From positions 124,001 to 188,000 of the forward strand of contig NZ_CADIKH010000013.1 in the NCBI RefSeq assembly GCF_902859855.1: a DNA stretch of 64,000 bases. The letters are read 5' to 3'. Below are positions 1-10,200 of the stretch, piece after piece; position 1 is the stretch's first letter, and every line of letters starts with the position of its first letter. The position numbers and the translations under genes were made by a program. The stretch is from Paraburkholderia humisilvae. Lineage in GTDB: Bacteria; Pseudomonadota; Gammaproteobacteria; Burkholderiales; Burkholderiaceae. The notes below the pieces were generated by a model that saw only the letters and a program-made list of their open reading frames with translations, ran no database searches and was not told where the DNA came from.

Positions 1-122
1 ATCGTATCGATTGTCTGGCCACTGCTGTTATTGAGAGCCTGAGCGTGCGCAGGCCCCGCTGGCAGGAAGAACGCGGCAGCCGCGACCCCGGTCGCGAACG
101 TTGCCAAACGAAGCTTTTTCAT
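1..122 (-). CDS. surA: SurA periplasmic chaperone, N-terminus only
   Basis: Only the first 40 or so codons are inside the window; the gene runs off the left edge. The reading starts MKKLRLATFATG, followed by a hydrophobic alanine-rich stretch and a likely signal-peptidase site at AHA-Q, so the product is exported. Identity as SurA (peptidyl-prolyl isomerase and chaperone for outer-membrane proteins) rests on position: it lies 85 bp downstream of lptD on the same strand, the usual lptD-surA order in proteobacteria. The visible residues by themselves show only a signal peptide. Confidence 0.7.
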   Translation of the reverse strand, partial: MKKLRLATFATGVAAAAFFLPAGPAHAQALNNSSGQTIDT

Positions 123-207
123 GATTCCCACAGATACTCCAATGATGTCGGGCGGATGTTGCATATTCGCAGCCCGTCTCTTCGCATTTTATAAGCGGCC
201 GAAACCG

Positions 208-2574
208 TCACTCGAAATTGTTGAACCGCGATTCAGGCGGCGGCGGCGGCGGCGGCGGCGTATAGCCGGCGATGCTCGAACGGAACGCGGTCACGAGCCC
301 GTTGTCGACGCTCGACAAACCCTTGAGCGTCAACTGCGCAAGAAACCGCGTTGCGGAAGTTGCGAGACCCGACGTGTTGACCCCGTTCGCGTAGCGCTGC
401 ACACCGACGCCTAGCGTCCAGCAGTCGGCGTCGTACTGCATGCCGAACAGGCCGTCGACCAGCCGGTGACCTTGCATGTCGTAATTGACGCGCCCCACCA
501 CGAACACCCGGTGCGACAGCGGCCATTGCCCCGAGACAAGGATCTGGTTGATCGGCTGGTTATCGAGCGTCGTGTTCGCGCGCGTGTAGCGGTAGCCGAG
601 GTTGATCACCTTGCCCGTTTCGGGACTGAACCCGAAACCAATGCTGGATTTCACCAGCTGATTGTTGTCAGCATTATATTGGAACGCGGTTTCCGACGCG
701 AAACCGGCGCCGAGTTTGACCGAGGCCCCTGCGATCAGGTCCGAATGGTGCGCGGTGGTTTGCGACTGACCCGGCAGCAGCGTCACGCGCTGATCCGTAA
801 AGTAGTACTGCTGCGCGATCACGAAGCGCGCGCGTTCGTCGCCGGTCGCCGCGTTGATGAAGCGCGTCGTGACCGCGGCCGTCAGGCGGTTCGCATCGGC
901 GATCCGGTCGTTACCGACGAACGTGTTCGGCGTGAAGATCTCGGCGAGGCCGAAGTCGGAGTCGGCCGTGTCGAAAAGCGGCGCATCCTCCTGATTGCGG
1001 AACGGCGTGTACACGTAGTACAGCCGCGGTTCGAGCGTCTGGATATAGTCCTGCCCGAAGATGCGCACCGAGCGGTCGAAGATCAGCCCGGTATCGAACG
1101 TGAACGTCGGAATCGATTCGGTGAAGTTCTTCGGCTGTCCGGCGACCGAATTCGTGCCGAGGTTGCTCAGGTCGTACGCCGCGAAGTGGTATTGCACCTT
1201 CGGCGTGATGAAGTAACCCGGCCCCACCACCGAATACGACAGGTACGGATTGAAGACGACCCGGTCGCCTTCGGTCATGTTGTCGGCCGTGATCCGGAAG
1301 CGCGAGTAATCGGCCTCGGCTCCGAAGTCGAAGCCGTTGACGTTGAACTTCGTGTACTTCACGTTCAACTGCGGCTCGCGGCCGTACGGCGGCGTCGAGC
1401 CCTCCAGCGTCTGCCAGTGCTGCTCGCGGGCCAGCACTGACCACGGACCGTTGTTGTACGTGAGGCCGGCTTCCTGCTGGTACAGCAGCTGCGTGCCGTT
1501 CAGGAACTGGCTCGTCGACGACGACAGGTCTTCCGGGTAGGTATTGTCCGAGACCTTGTTGTAATAGACGTAGCCGCCGAACCCGTTGCCGAAGTTCTGG
1601 TTGTGCTGGATGTACAGCGCGTAGCGATTGGTCTTCGTGATCGCGTCGTCCGGCAGGAACTGGCCAGTGAACGAGCCGCTGTAGGTCGGCGACAGATACC
1701 GGTAGTTCACATCCGTCAGCACACCGCGCCGCGAAATGATGCGCGGCGTCACCGTCAGGTCGCGGTTCGGCGCGATGTTGAAGTAGTACGGCAGCGACAG
1801 CTCGAAACCGTTATTCGAGCTCAGCGAGAAAGTGGGCGGCAACAGGCCGCTCCTGCGATCGCCGGACAGCGGAAACGACATCCACGGGCTCGCGAAGATC
1901 GGCACGCCCTGGAAAAACAGCACGCCATTGTGCGCGACGCCTTCTTCGGCGCCCGTGTCAAAGTCGAACTCGCTGCCCTTGATGTACCACGCCGGATTGC
2001 TCTCGCACTGGCACGCCGTATACGTGCCCTGCGTAAAAACCGAGCGCTCGCTGTCGAGCAGATCGACGCGCTGCGCGCTGCCCGAACCGCCGGTGGCCGT
2101 GAAATGGTACTTCGGCGCGGTCATGAAACCTTCATTCGACTCGACTTTCAGGTGCGCCTCAGGACCGAGGAAGAGCGCGCCATTGCCGCTCAGGCGGACA
2201 CTGCCGTACGCGTCGGCCATGTCGGTATCCTGATCGTAATGCAGCGCGTCCGCCTTGATGACCGAGGTGGCCTGACGCACTTCCGCCGACCCTTTCGCCG
2301 CGATGTCGCGATCGACCGTGCCGGTCGCTGAATCGCTGAGAACGAAGGTAGCGGCACGCTCGCCGTTCGGCAGCGTGTGGTCTTCGAGCTGCGGGGCGAG
2401 CCGCAAATCCCATGGCGAGTCGAGCCGCTGCGCCTGCGCCGCAACGCCTGCCAGCTGGGCATACGAAAGCGCAGGAAAGAGGCCCGGCACGGCAACCAGT
2501 GCCGCGACAAGCCGCCTTGTGCGCGGCAAGCCGTCGCAAGAGGAGGGGATTCGGAAAAGCTGTCTAGGCGGCAT
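208..2574 (-). CDS. lptD: LPS-assembly protein LptD
   Basis: LptD is the outer-membrane beta-barrel that, with the LptE plug, inserts lipopolysaccharide into the outer leaflet. The 788-residue product has a signal peptide (hydrophobic core about residues 22-38, likely cleavage after SYA), an OstA/LptA-like jellyroll at about 95-220 and a long C-terminal barrel rich in alternating aromatic strands. Family cysteines are visible as a CxC in the N-terminal half and a single Cys in DCWTLG near the end, where E. coli has adjacent cysteines. The C-terminus is odd: eight consecutive prolines before ESRFNNFE. It precedes surA on the same strand and is divergent from amgK. Confidence 0.95.
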   Translation of the reverse strand: MPPRQLFRIPSSCDGLPRTRRLVAALVAVPGLFPALSYAQLAGVAAQAQRLDSPWDLRLAPQLEDHTLPNGERAATFVLSDSATGTVDRDIAAKGSAEVRQATSVIKADALHYDQDTDMADAYGSVRLSGNGALFLGPEAHLKVESNEGFMTAPKYHFTATGGSGSAQRVDLLDSERSVFTQGTYTACQCESNPAWYIKGSEFDFDTGAEEGVAHNGVLFFQGVPIFASPWMSFPLSGDRRSGLLPPTFSLSSNNGFELSLPYYFNIAPNRDLTVTPRIISRRGVLTDVNYRYLSPTYSGSFTGQFLPDDAITKTNRYALYIQHNQNFGNGFGGYVYYNKVSDNTYPEDLSSSTSQFLNGTQLLYQQEAGLTYNNGPWSVLAREQHWQTLEGSTPPYGREPQLNVKYTKFNVNGFDFGAEADYSRFRITADNMTEGDRVVFNPYLSYSVVGPGYFITPKVQYHFAAYDLSNLGTNSVAGQPKNFTESIPTFTFDTGLIFDRSVRIFGQDYIQTLEPRLYYVYTPFRNQEDAPLFDTADSDFGLAEIFTPNTFVGNDRIADANRLTAAVTTRFINAATGDERARFVIAQQYYFTDQRVTLLPGQSQTTAHHSDLIAGASVKLGAGFASETAFQYNADNNQLVKSSIGFGFSPETGKVINLGYRYTRANTTLDNQPINQILVSGQWPLSHRVFVVGRVNYDMQGHRLVDGLFGMQYDADCWTLGVGVQRYANGVNTSGLATSATRFLAQLTLKGLSSVDNGLVTAFRSSIAGYTPPPPPPPPESRFNNFE
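235..258 (-). repeat. CCG trinucleotide tract coding for eight prolines in lptD
   Basis: Seven perfect CGG triplets (CCG on the coding strand) at 238-258, preceded by one CCT codon, encode a run of eight prolines five to six codons past the last barrel-like segment. A pure triplet tract of this length could change length by replication slippage without shifting frame. Confidence 0.9.
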
Positions 2575-2811
2575 GTATTCGTTTGGCGAATCGGCCCGAC
2601 CATCAGCTCATGCAGTCACAGTTACCGCCTGCACAAGCGACCCGGCGCAGTCGGATTGCCGAAGTCGGATTTGCGCAAATTGTTCGATCTATTCCAGCGG
2701 TGAGGCAGGCGGTCAAACGAGATATGCGAAGGCTGGCGCGAGCCGCGTCAAAAAAGTCGTGGGGTATTATATGGCAAGACGTTCTTAATCCCGTTTTTGG
2801 CCCAGGTTTTC

Positions 2812-3891
2812 ATGACGCCGAGCTCCGCTTCTGCTTCCCCATCAGGCTCCGACTCCCCATCCAACCGCCTCGAGCTGCTGACCGCCTGGCTTCGCACGCA
2901 CGCCGACCGCTACGGTCTCGATCTCGCCACGCTCGCCCCCGCTTCCGCCGACGCCAGCTTTCGCCGTTATTTCCGGCTCGCCGGCCGCGCGGCGCCGTTT
3001 GCCGCTCAACGGCCGCAGGCAGCCGCCACGGTGATCGCCGTCGACGCGCCGCCGCCGGAGAAATGCCGCGAGTTCGTGCAGGTGGCCGGGTTGCTCGAAG
3101 CCGCGGGCGTGCACGTGCCACGCGTACTGGAAGCCGATTTCGACGCGGGCTTCATGCTCGTCACCGATCTGGGGACCGAGCCGTATCTGAGCGCGCTGAA
3201 CGAAGGCAATGCGCGCCGCCTGATGCGCGAGGCGCTCGATGCGCTGATCCGCTGGCAGTCCAGCTCGCGCGAAGACGTGCTGCCGCCGTTCGATGAAGCC
3301 TTCATGCGCCGGGAAATGGAGCTGATGCCTGAATGGTTCATCGCGCGCCATCTCGGCCGCGAAGTCGACACGGCCACGCGCGGCGTGCTGGATCGCACCT
3401 TCGCGCTGCTGGTCGCAAGCGCCCGTTCCCAGCCGCAGGTATTCATGCTGCGCGATTTCATGCCGCGCAACCTGATGATCGCGAGCCCGAATCCGGGCGT
3501 GCTCGACTTCCAGGACGCGGTGACCGGACCGATCACCTACGATGTCGCATCGCTGCTGCGTGACGCGTTTCTCAGCTGGGACGAGTCCTTCGAGCTGGAC
3601 TGCTTCGCGTACTACTGGGAGCACGCGAAAAAGGCCGGCCTGCCGGTCGATCCGGATTTCGGCGAGTTCTACCGGCAGCTCGAATGGATGGGCCTGCAGC
3701 GGCATATCAAGGTGCTGGGCCTGTTCTGCCGGATCCACTATCGCGACGGCAAGCCCCACTATATGAAAGACCTGCCGCGCTTCATCGAATACGGACGCAA
3801 GGTCGCGCAACGCTACGCGCCGCTCGCGCCGTTCGCGAAACTGCTCGACGATCTCGAAGGCCGCGCAGCCGAAGTCGGCTATACGTTCTGA
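2812..3891 (+). CDS. amgK: Anomeric MurNAc/GlcNAc kinase AmgK
   Basis: An aminoglycoside-phosphotransferase-fold sugar kinase of about 359 residues. AmgK phosphorylates the anomeric carbon of N-acetylmuramate or N-acetylglucosamine released during wall turnover. The catalytic loop is RDFMPRN at about 221-227, and the metal-binding DFQDAVTGPITYDVASLL follows it. I use the ATG at 2812 rather than the TTG five codons upstream. It ends 3 bp before murU, the next step of the pathway, so the pair is surely co-transcribed. It is divergent from lptD. AmgK/MurU pathways bypass de novo UDP-MurNAc synthesis and are linked to intrinsic fosfomycin tolerance in other Gram-negatives. Confidence 0.9.
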   Translation: MTPSSASASPSGSDSPSNRLELLTAWLRTHADRYGLDLATLAPASADASFRRYFRLAGRAAPFAAQRPQAAATVIAVDAPPPEKCREFVQVAGLLEAAGVHVPRVLEADFDAGFMLVTDLGTEPYLSALNEGNARRLMREALDALIRWQSSSREDVLPPFDEAFMRREMELMPEWFIARHLGREVDTATRGVLDRTFALLVASARSQPQVFMLRDFMPRNLMIASPNPGVLDFQDAVTGPITYDVASLLRDAFLSWDESFELDCFAYYWEHAKKAGLPVDPDFGEFYRQLEWMGLQRHIKVLGLFCRIHYRDGKPHYMKDLPRFIEYGRKVAQRYAPLAPFAKLLDDLEGRAAEVGYTF

Positions 3892-3894
3892 CCG

Positions 3895-4632
3895 ATGACG
3901 ACACCGGCCACCCCCAACCTGTTGACGACCGCGATGATCTTCGCCGCGGGCCGCGGCGAACGGATGCGTCCACTCACGGACAGCTGCCCGAAACCGCTGC
4001 TCGAAGCGGGCGGCAAGCCGCTGATCGTCTGGCAAATCGAGCGGCTCGCGGCCGCCGGCGTGCGTACGATCGTGATCAATCACGCGTGGCTGGGCGAGCG
4101 GATTGAAGCGGCGCTCGGTGACGGCGCGCGTTGGGGCGTGCGCTTACGCTATTCGGCCGAGGGCGAGGCGCTGGAGACGGCGGGCGGCATTACACAAGCG
4201 CTGCCGCTGATCGAAGCCGCGGGCCGCGCCGAAGTATTCGTCGGGGTGGCCGGCGACGTCTATGCGGATTTCGACTACCGGATGCTGCATCGGCACGCCG
4301 CGCGGCTCGCATCGCTGCCCGCGCCCGGCATGCATCTCGTGATGGTGCCGAATCCGGCGTTTCATCCTGACGGCGATTTCGCGCTGCGCGACGGCATGCT
4401 GTCGCTCGATGGCGCGCCGCGCTTCACATTCGGCAGCATCGGCGTGTACGACACGCGTATGTTCCGCGATCTGCCGCGCGGCACACGGCGCGCGTTGACG
4501 CCCTACTATCGCGACACGATCGCGCAAGGCCGCGCGAGCGGCGAGTTGTATGAAGGGCGTTGGGAGAATGTCGGGACGCCCGCGCAGTTGCTGGCGCTCG
4601 ATCGCGCGCTACGCGCGGGCGACGCGGGATAG
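3895..4632 (+). CDS. murU: N-acetylmuramate alpha-1-phosphate uridylyltransferase MurU
   Basis: A 245-residue nucleotidyltransferase that converts MurNAc-1-phosphate plus UTP to UDP-MurNAc. The N-terminal signature FAAGRGERMRPLT (residues 16-28) is the phosphate-binding loop of sugar-nucleotidyltransferases. GVAGDVYADFDY supplies the metal-binding Asp. The length fits MurU and is too short for GlmU, lacking its left-handed helix domain. Immediate coupling to amgK supports MurU over RmlA/GalU-type enzymes. It converges on the Atm1-type ABC gene. Confidence 0.9.
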   Translation: MTTPATPNLLTTAMIFAAGRGERMRPLTDSCPKPLLEAGGKPLIVWQIERLAAAGVRTIVINHAWLGERIEAALGDGARWGVRLRYSAEGEALETAGGITQALPLIEAAGRAEVFVGVAGDVYADFDYRMLHRHAARLASLPAPGMHLVMVPNPAFHPDGDFALRDGMLSLDGAPRFTFGSIGVYDTRMFRDLPRGTRRALTPYYRDTIAQGRASGELYEGRWENVGTPAQLLALDRALRAGDAG

Positions 4633-4691
4633 AGCGGGAATAGCGCAAACACGCCCGACCAACCACCGGCTTTCCGCTGCCGGCATCACGC

Positions 4692-6635
4692 CTAGCGCGC
4701 GACGCGGTCCTCGCCGGCGTGCCCTTCACCGACGTGCTCCGCGCCTGCGCGCTCGCCACCGATCGGCTGTTCGGCGTTCCGTTTCTGCGCCTGTTCCGCA
4801 CGCTGTTGCTGCAACGCCCACATCTGCGCGAACAGGCCGCCCATCCGGAGCAGCTCCGCATACGTGCCGCGTTCGACGATCCGCCCACGGTCCATCACGA
4901 TGATCTGCTGCGCGTGCACGACCGTCGACAGCCGGTGCGCGATGATCAGCGTGGTGCGCTCGCGCGCGATCTGATCGAGCTCGTGCTGGATCGCGCGCTC
5001 GGAGCGCGAATCGAGCGCCGAGGTCGCTTCGTCGAATAGCAGGACGGGCGGGTTTTTCAGCAACGTACGCGCGATCGCGACGCGCTGCTTCTCGCCACCC
5101 GACAGCTTGAGGCCGCGCTCGCCGACCGGCGTGTCGTACCCGCGCGGCAGGCTTTCGATGAAATCGTGAATGTGCGCGGCGCGCGCCGCGGCGATCACTT
5201 CGTCGTGGCTCGCCGCCGGTCTGCCGTATGCGATGTTGTAGTAGATCGTGTCGTTGAAGAGCACCGTGTCCTGCGGCACGATGCCGATCGACGCACGCAG
5301 CGAATCCTGCGTCACATCGCGAATATCCTGGCCATCGATGGTGATCGCACCGCCCTGTGCGCGATCCAGATCGTAGAAGCGAAACAGCAGCCGCGCGAGC
5401 GTCGATTTGCCCGAGCCGCTGTGGCCGACCACCGCTGTCGTCGTGCCCGCGGGAATCGTGAAGCTCACATTGTGCAAAATGGGCCGCGCCGCTTCGTAGC
5501 CGAAATTCACGTTACTGAAGCGCACTTCCGCGCCGCTCACCGTCAGCGCCGACGCGTGCGGCGCATCGGCCACTTCGCGCGGCGCGGCAAGCAGCGTGAA
5601 CATCCGGTCCATGTCGGTGAGGCTCTGCTTCAGCTCGCGGTACACGACACCGAGAAAATTCAGCGGAATGTAGAGCTGCAGCATGAATGTGTTGATCAGC
5701 ACGAGGTCGCCCAACGTGAGCCGGCCGGCCATCACGCCCTGCGTCGCGCGCCACAGAATGAACACGAGGCCGATGCCGATAATCGCCTGCTGCCCGAAGT
5801 TGAGCGCGGACAGCGATTTCTGCGAGCGGATGGCCGCCGTTCTGAAGTGCTTCAGGTTCTCGTCGTAACGCTGCGCCTCCCACTCCTCGTTGCCGAAGTA
5901 CTTGACGGTCTCGTAGTTGAGCAGCGAATCGATGGCCCGCGAGTTCGCTCGCGAATCGAGCTCGTTCATCGTGCGGCGATAATGCGTGCGCCATTCGGTC
6001 ACCTTCACCGTGTACGTCACATAGGCCGCGAGCGCGATCAGCGTGACAATCGCGTAGTACGCCTCGTACCGGACGACGAAATAGCCGAGCACGAGCCCGA
6101 CTTCGACGAGCGTCGGCAGGATGCTGTATAGCGAGTACGAAATAAGCTGGGTGATGCCGCGTGTGCCGCGTTCGATATCGCGCGACATGCCGCCGGTCTG
6201 CCGTTCGAGGTGAAACCGCAGCGACAGCGAATGCAGATGGCGAAACACCTTCAGCGCGAGCTGCCGCACCGCGCTTTCGGTGACTTTCGAAAAGAGCATT
6301 TCGCGCAGCTCGGTGAAGAGCGACGTGGAAAGCCGCACGACCGCATACGCAACGACCAGCAGCCCGACGCCGCTTAACAGCACGATGCCCGGCGCGTGTT
6401 CGGCGCGCCCCAGCGCGGTCAGATGCTGGACGGACGCGAGACCGTCGACGATGCGCTTCATCACGACCGGCACACCGAGGTTCGCGACCTTCGCGCCGAT
6501 CAGACAACTGAGCGCGAACACCACGCGCCACTTGTAGGTAGCGAGATAAGGCAGCAGCGACACGATCGTCTGCCAGTCGTTGCGCGGCTGGTTCGAGATC
6601 GGCGCGGGTTCTCGGAGTGGGGCGAGACGACGCAT
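4692..6635 (-). CDS. ABC exporter of the Atm1/heavy-metal type (fused membrane and ATPase domains)
   Basis: A half-transporter of 647 residues. The N-terminal half holds six membrane helices (about 50-330). The ATPase follows with Walker A GHSGSGKSTLARLL, the signature LSGGEKQRVAIARTLL, Walker B VLLFDEATSAL and the H-loop IIAHRLSTV. Homologues (Atm1/HMT1/AtmA) export glutathione-linked Fe-S precursors or metal-glutathione complexes across the inner membrane. The ORF is open well upstream, but the ATG at 6635 (MRRLAPLREP) is chosen because the extension would overlap the divergent thioesterase gene and has no transporter-like sequence. The C-terminal tail is low-complexity (Ala, Glu, Gly). Confidence 0.88.
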   Translation of the reverse strand: MRRLAPLREPAPISNQPRNDWQTIVSLLPYLATYKWRVVFALSCLIGAKVANLGVPVVMKRIVDGLASVQHLTALGRAEHAPGIVLLSGVGLLVVAYAVVRLSTSLFTELREMLFSKVTESAVRQLALKVFRHLHSLSLRFHLERQTGGMSRDIERGTRGITQLISYSLYSILPTLVEVGLVLGYFVVRYEAYYAIVTLIALAAYVTYTVKVTEWRTHYRRTMNELDSRANSRAIDSLLNYETVKYFGNEEWEAQRYDENLKHFRTAAIRSQKSLSALNFGQQAIIGIGLVFILWRATQGVMAGRLTLGDLVLINTFMLQLYIPLNFLGVVYRELKQSLTDMDRMFTLLAAPREVADAPHASALTVSGAEVRFSNVNFGYEAARPILHNVSFTIPAGTTTAVVGHSGSGKSTLARLLFRFYDLDRAQGGAITIDGQDIRDVTQDSLRASIGIVPQDTVLFNDTIYYNIAYGRPAASHDEVIAAARAAHIHDFIESLPRGYDTPVGERGLKLSGGEKQRVAIARTLLKNPPVLLFDEATSALDSRSERAIQHELDQIARERTTLIIAHRLSTVVHAQQIIVMDRGRIVERGTYAELLRMGGLFAQMWALQQQRAEQAQKRNAEQPIGGERAGAEHVGEGHAGEDRVAR

Positions 6636-6732
6636 TGACGTTATGGGGAAACACGGACCGGCCGAACGACCTGTTTGCCTGTGCGGACCGAACCTGCGAC
6701 AGCCGCATCGGTACGCCGCTCGCGCGGGACGC

Positions 6733-6762
6733 CTGACCAGGGCGTGCGCTTTCCCGTACAAT
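6733..6762 (+). promoter_or_regulatory. Candidate sigma-70 promoter of the thioesterase gene
   Basis: CTGACC and TACAAT are separated by 18 bp, matching 4/6 and 5/6 of the consensus hexamers. The site lies about 75 bp before the thioesterase ATG in the divergent gap with the ABC exporter. This is pattern evidence only. Confidence 0.4.
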
Positions 6763-6837
6763 TCCTGATCCCTATATTGTCGCAGAAGCTGGAGCGCCGC
6801 GCTGCGCGTCGATTCACGATACCGGCTCACCTTTCCG

Positions 6838-7245
6838 ATGGACACCCCGATGACCGACCTCACCCAACTCCCGCAGAAGTCCTGTGCATTGCGCGTCGTG
6901 CCGCAGCCTTCCGATGCGAACGTGCACGGCGATGTGTTCGGCGGCTGGATCATGGCGCAGGTCGACATCGCCGGCTCGATACCGGCCAGCCGGCGCGCGA
7001 ACGGACGGGTCGCGACGGTCGCGGTCAATTCGTTCGTATTCAAGCAACCGGTGTTCGTCGGCGATCTGCTGAGCTTCTATGCCGACATCGTCAAGACCGG
7101 CAACACATCGGTGACGGTGGAGGTCGAGGTCTACGCGCAGCGGATGAGTTTCGCGCAGGAAGTGGTGAAGGTCACCGAAGCCACCCTCACGTATGTCGCG
7201 ACCGACAGCGACCGCCGGCCGCGCGCGCTGCCGGCGGTCGATTGA
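6838..7245 (+). CDS. YciA-like acyl-CoA thioesterase (hot-dog fold)
   Basis: A 135-residue single hot-dog protein. HGDVFGGWIMAQVDIAG (about residues 30-46) carries the acidic catalytic residue of YciA/BACH-type acyl-CoA hydrolases, and NSFVFKQPVFVGDLLSFYADI is the typical core strand. It hydrolyses medium- or long-chain acyl-CoA to free fatty acid and CoA in the cytoplasm. Its stop abuts the stop of the convergent cyclic-di-GMP gene with no spacer. The name is secure at family level; substrate preference is unknown. Confidence 0.88.
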   Translation: MDTPMTDLTQLPQKSCALRVVPQPSDANVHGDVFGGWIMAQVDIAGSIPASRRANGRVATVAVNSFVFKQPVFVGDLLSFYADIVKTGNTSVTVEVEVYAQRMSFAQEVVKVTEATLTYVATDSDRRPRALPAVD

Positions 7246-10200
7246 TCATGCACTGACCGGTGCGACAGCCACCGCACCCACGCCCTGCTGCAACATCTGC
7301 GGAATCGCGTCACGCGGTAGCGGCTTCGCGAAGAAAAAGCCCTGCATCTCGTCGCACGCACGCTCCTTCAGGAAATCGAGCTGCGCGGAAGTCTCCACCC
7401 CTTCCGCGATCACCTGCATCTTCAGCGAATGAGCGAGCGCGATGATCGCCGACGTGATCGTCTCGTCGTCGTTCGACACGCCGATGTCGGACACGAAAGA
7501 GCGGTCAATCTTGAGCCGGTCGACCGGGAAACGCTTCAGATAGCTGAGGCTCGAATAGCCGGTCCCGAAATCGTCGATCGCCAGACCGATACCCAGCGCG
7601 TGCAGTTCGTTGAGCATGGTCACCGCTTCTTCCGCGTTGCGCATGATCGTACTCTCGGTCAGCTCGAGTTCCAGATACCGCGGCTGGAGGCCGGTTTCCG
7701 CGAGCACCTGCTTGACGAGCTTGGCGACATTGCGCTGCTGGAAATGCCGCGCCGACAGGTTCACCGACACGCGCGCGGGCGGCAGCCCTTCATCCTGCCA
7801 AGCCTTGTTCTGCCGGCATGCCTCGCGCAGCACCCATTCGGACAACGGCCCGATCAGGCCGCTTTCTTCCGCGACCGGAATAAATGACGACGGCGGCACG
7901 AGGCCAACCTCCGGGTCGCGCCAGCGCACCAGCGCCTCGACGCCGACGATCTGCCCGGTGTTGATATCGACCTGCGGCTGATAGTGCAGCAGGAATTCGT
8001 TGTCGCGCAGCGCGCGGCGCAGCCGCCGTTCGAGATTCATTCGCGCGCCCGCGCTCGCGTTCATTTCCGGCTGATAGAACTGGAACGTGTTGCGGCCCAT
8101 GTCCTTCGCGCGGTACATCGCGAGGTCGGCCTTCTTCATCAGCGTTTCGGCGTCGTCGCCGTCCTGCGGGAACAGGCTCGCGCCCATGCTGCAGCCGACG
8201 TACAACTCGGTGCCATCGAGCCATACCGGCTCCGAGATCGTCACCCGCACCCGCTCCATCCACGCGATCAGCGACTGCTCGTCGGACGTGTCGGACAGCA
8301 CCACGACAAACTCGTCGCCGCCATGCCGCGCAACGGTGTCGGTCGCGCGCGCGCAGCGCGCAAGCCGGTCCGCGACCACCGCGAGCAGCCGGTCGCCGAC
8401 GCTGTGTCCCAGGCTGTCGTTGACGTTCTTGAAGCCGTCGAGATCGATAAACACGACGGCAAGGCCGGTCTGATGGCGCTGTCCGACCACCAGCGCATGC
8501 TGCAGCCGGTCGCGCAACAGATTGCGGTTCGGCAAGCGCGTGAGGCTGTCGTAGTTCGCCTGATATTCGAGTTGCTCCTGATAGCGGATCAGCGCGGTCA
8601 CGTCGTTGATCACGCCGATATGGTGCGTCGTTTCGCCATCGGTATTGGGCACCGGCGCGATATACAGCTGATTCCAGAACAGCGCGCCGTCCTTGCGGTA
8701 GTTGCGCAGCACCGCGCTGACCTCGCGGTTCGCCGCCAGCGCCTGACGAATCGCCGCGACGCCTTCCTGGTCGCGGTCGTCACGTTGCAGCAGGCGGCAG
8801 TCCTGGCCGATCACCTCGGCCGGATCGTAGCCGGTGATCCGCTTGAACGCGGGGTTCACGTACTCGATGACGTTGCCACCCTCCGCCGGCCCGGTAATCA
8901 GGATCGCGTTCACGCTCGCGTCGAGCGCGCGGCTTTGCAGCCGCAGCGCGAGATCGGCGCGCTTGCGCTGCGTGATGTCGGTGTACGAGCCGAGCACACC
9001 GATCACACGGCCGTCGCTATCGGTAAACGGCAGCTTGCTCGTGATCGTGGTGCGGTATTCGCCGTCGACGACCATATCGAACTCGTAGTTCATCTTCGGC
9101 ACGCCCGATTCGATCACTTCGGCGTCGTGCAGACGCACATCATCGGCGAACTCGCGCCATGGCAGATCGGCGTCGGTCTTGCCGACCACCTGCTCCGGAT
9201 ACGCGAGGCCCGCGTCGCGCGCAAACGCCATATTGCAACCCAGATAACGGGATTCGCGATCCTTCCAGAACACGCGCTGCGGGATATTGTCGATCACCGT
9301 CTCGAGCATCTGGTTCGAGCGCTGCGCTTCGGCTTCCGCATTGATCTGGTCGGTCACGTCGGCGGCCAGCACGAACATCGCCGAGCGACTCATAAACGTG
9401 AGCGGGTGATATGAAATGTCCGCACTGATCAACGAGCCGTCCTTGCGCCGGTGATGCCAGATTCCGGCCACCGTACGGCCGGTGCGCGGCGCGGCTTCGC
9501 TGCGCTGCAAATGCGATTCGAGACGCGCAATCTCGCTCGACGGGCGGATCGCGCGGATCGTCATCTCGAGGAACTCGCCTTCCGAGTAGCCATATTGATG
9601 AACCGCCGCCGCGTTCACCGCGAGAAAGCGCAGCGACTCGCGATCGAAGATGTACATCGGCACCGGATGCTCGTCGAACAGTCCGCGAAAGCGCTCGTCA
9701 TGGCGCCGCAACGCCCGCACGACGCGCAGGCGCTCACGCTCCTTGCTTTCGCGCGCACCGAACGTGTAGATCAATAGCGCGCCACCCGCCAGCATCGTGA
9801 GCACGAGCAGCAAGGTTGCGCGTTGCGTATCGCGGGCCGACTGGGCAAGCGTCGCATCGAGCGCGAGATCTTCGCGGTGCCGCAACACGGACAGGCCCGA
9901 TTCGAGCTGGTCCACATCCATGCCCAAGCGGGTGTAGGCGGTCGCGGCCCACACGCGCTGATCGTCCGGCACCCCCAACGTGGCGTGTTGCTGCGCGTGC
10001 GACAGCGCGTCCTCAATGCTCTTTTGCAGCACGCGGCTGTCGGCGGTCAGCGTGCCGAACATCGCGAGCATCGGCGGGTCGTCGGCCAGTTGGCTGCGTA
10101 ACGTGTCTTCGAGCCGCGCCATCGATGCGCTCATGGCGCTCGCCGCGCCGTCCGGCACCGCGACGCCGGCCGTCTGGTAGCGCCCGAGCAGCGCGAGGCC

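Noticed and set aside
6636..7043. 136-codon N-terminal extension of the Atm1-type exporter frame
   Set aside because: It overlaps the thioesterase gene on the other strand and has no transporter-like sequence; the ATG at 6635 gives the normal length.
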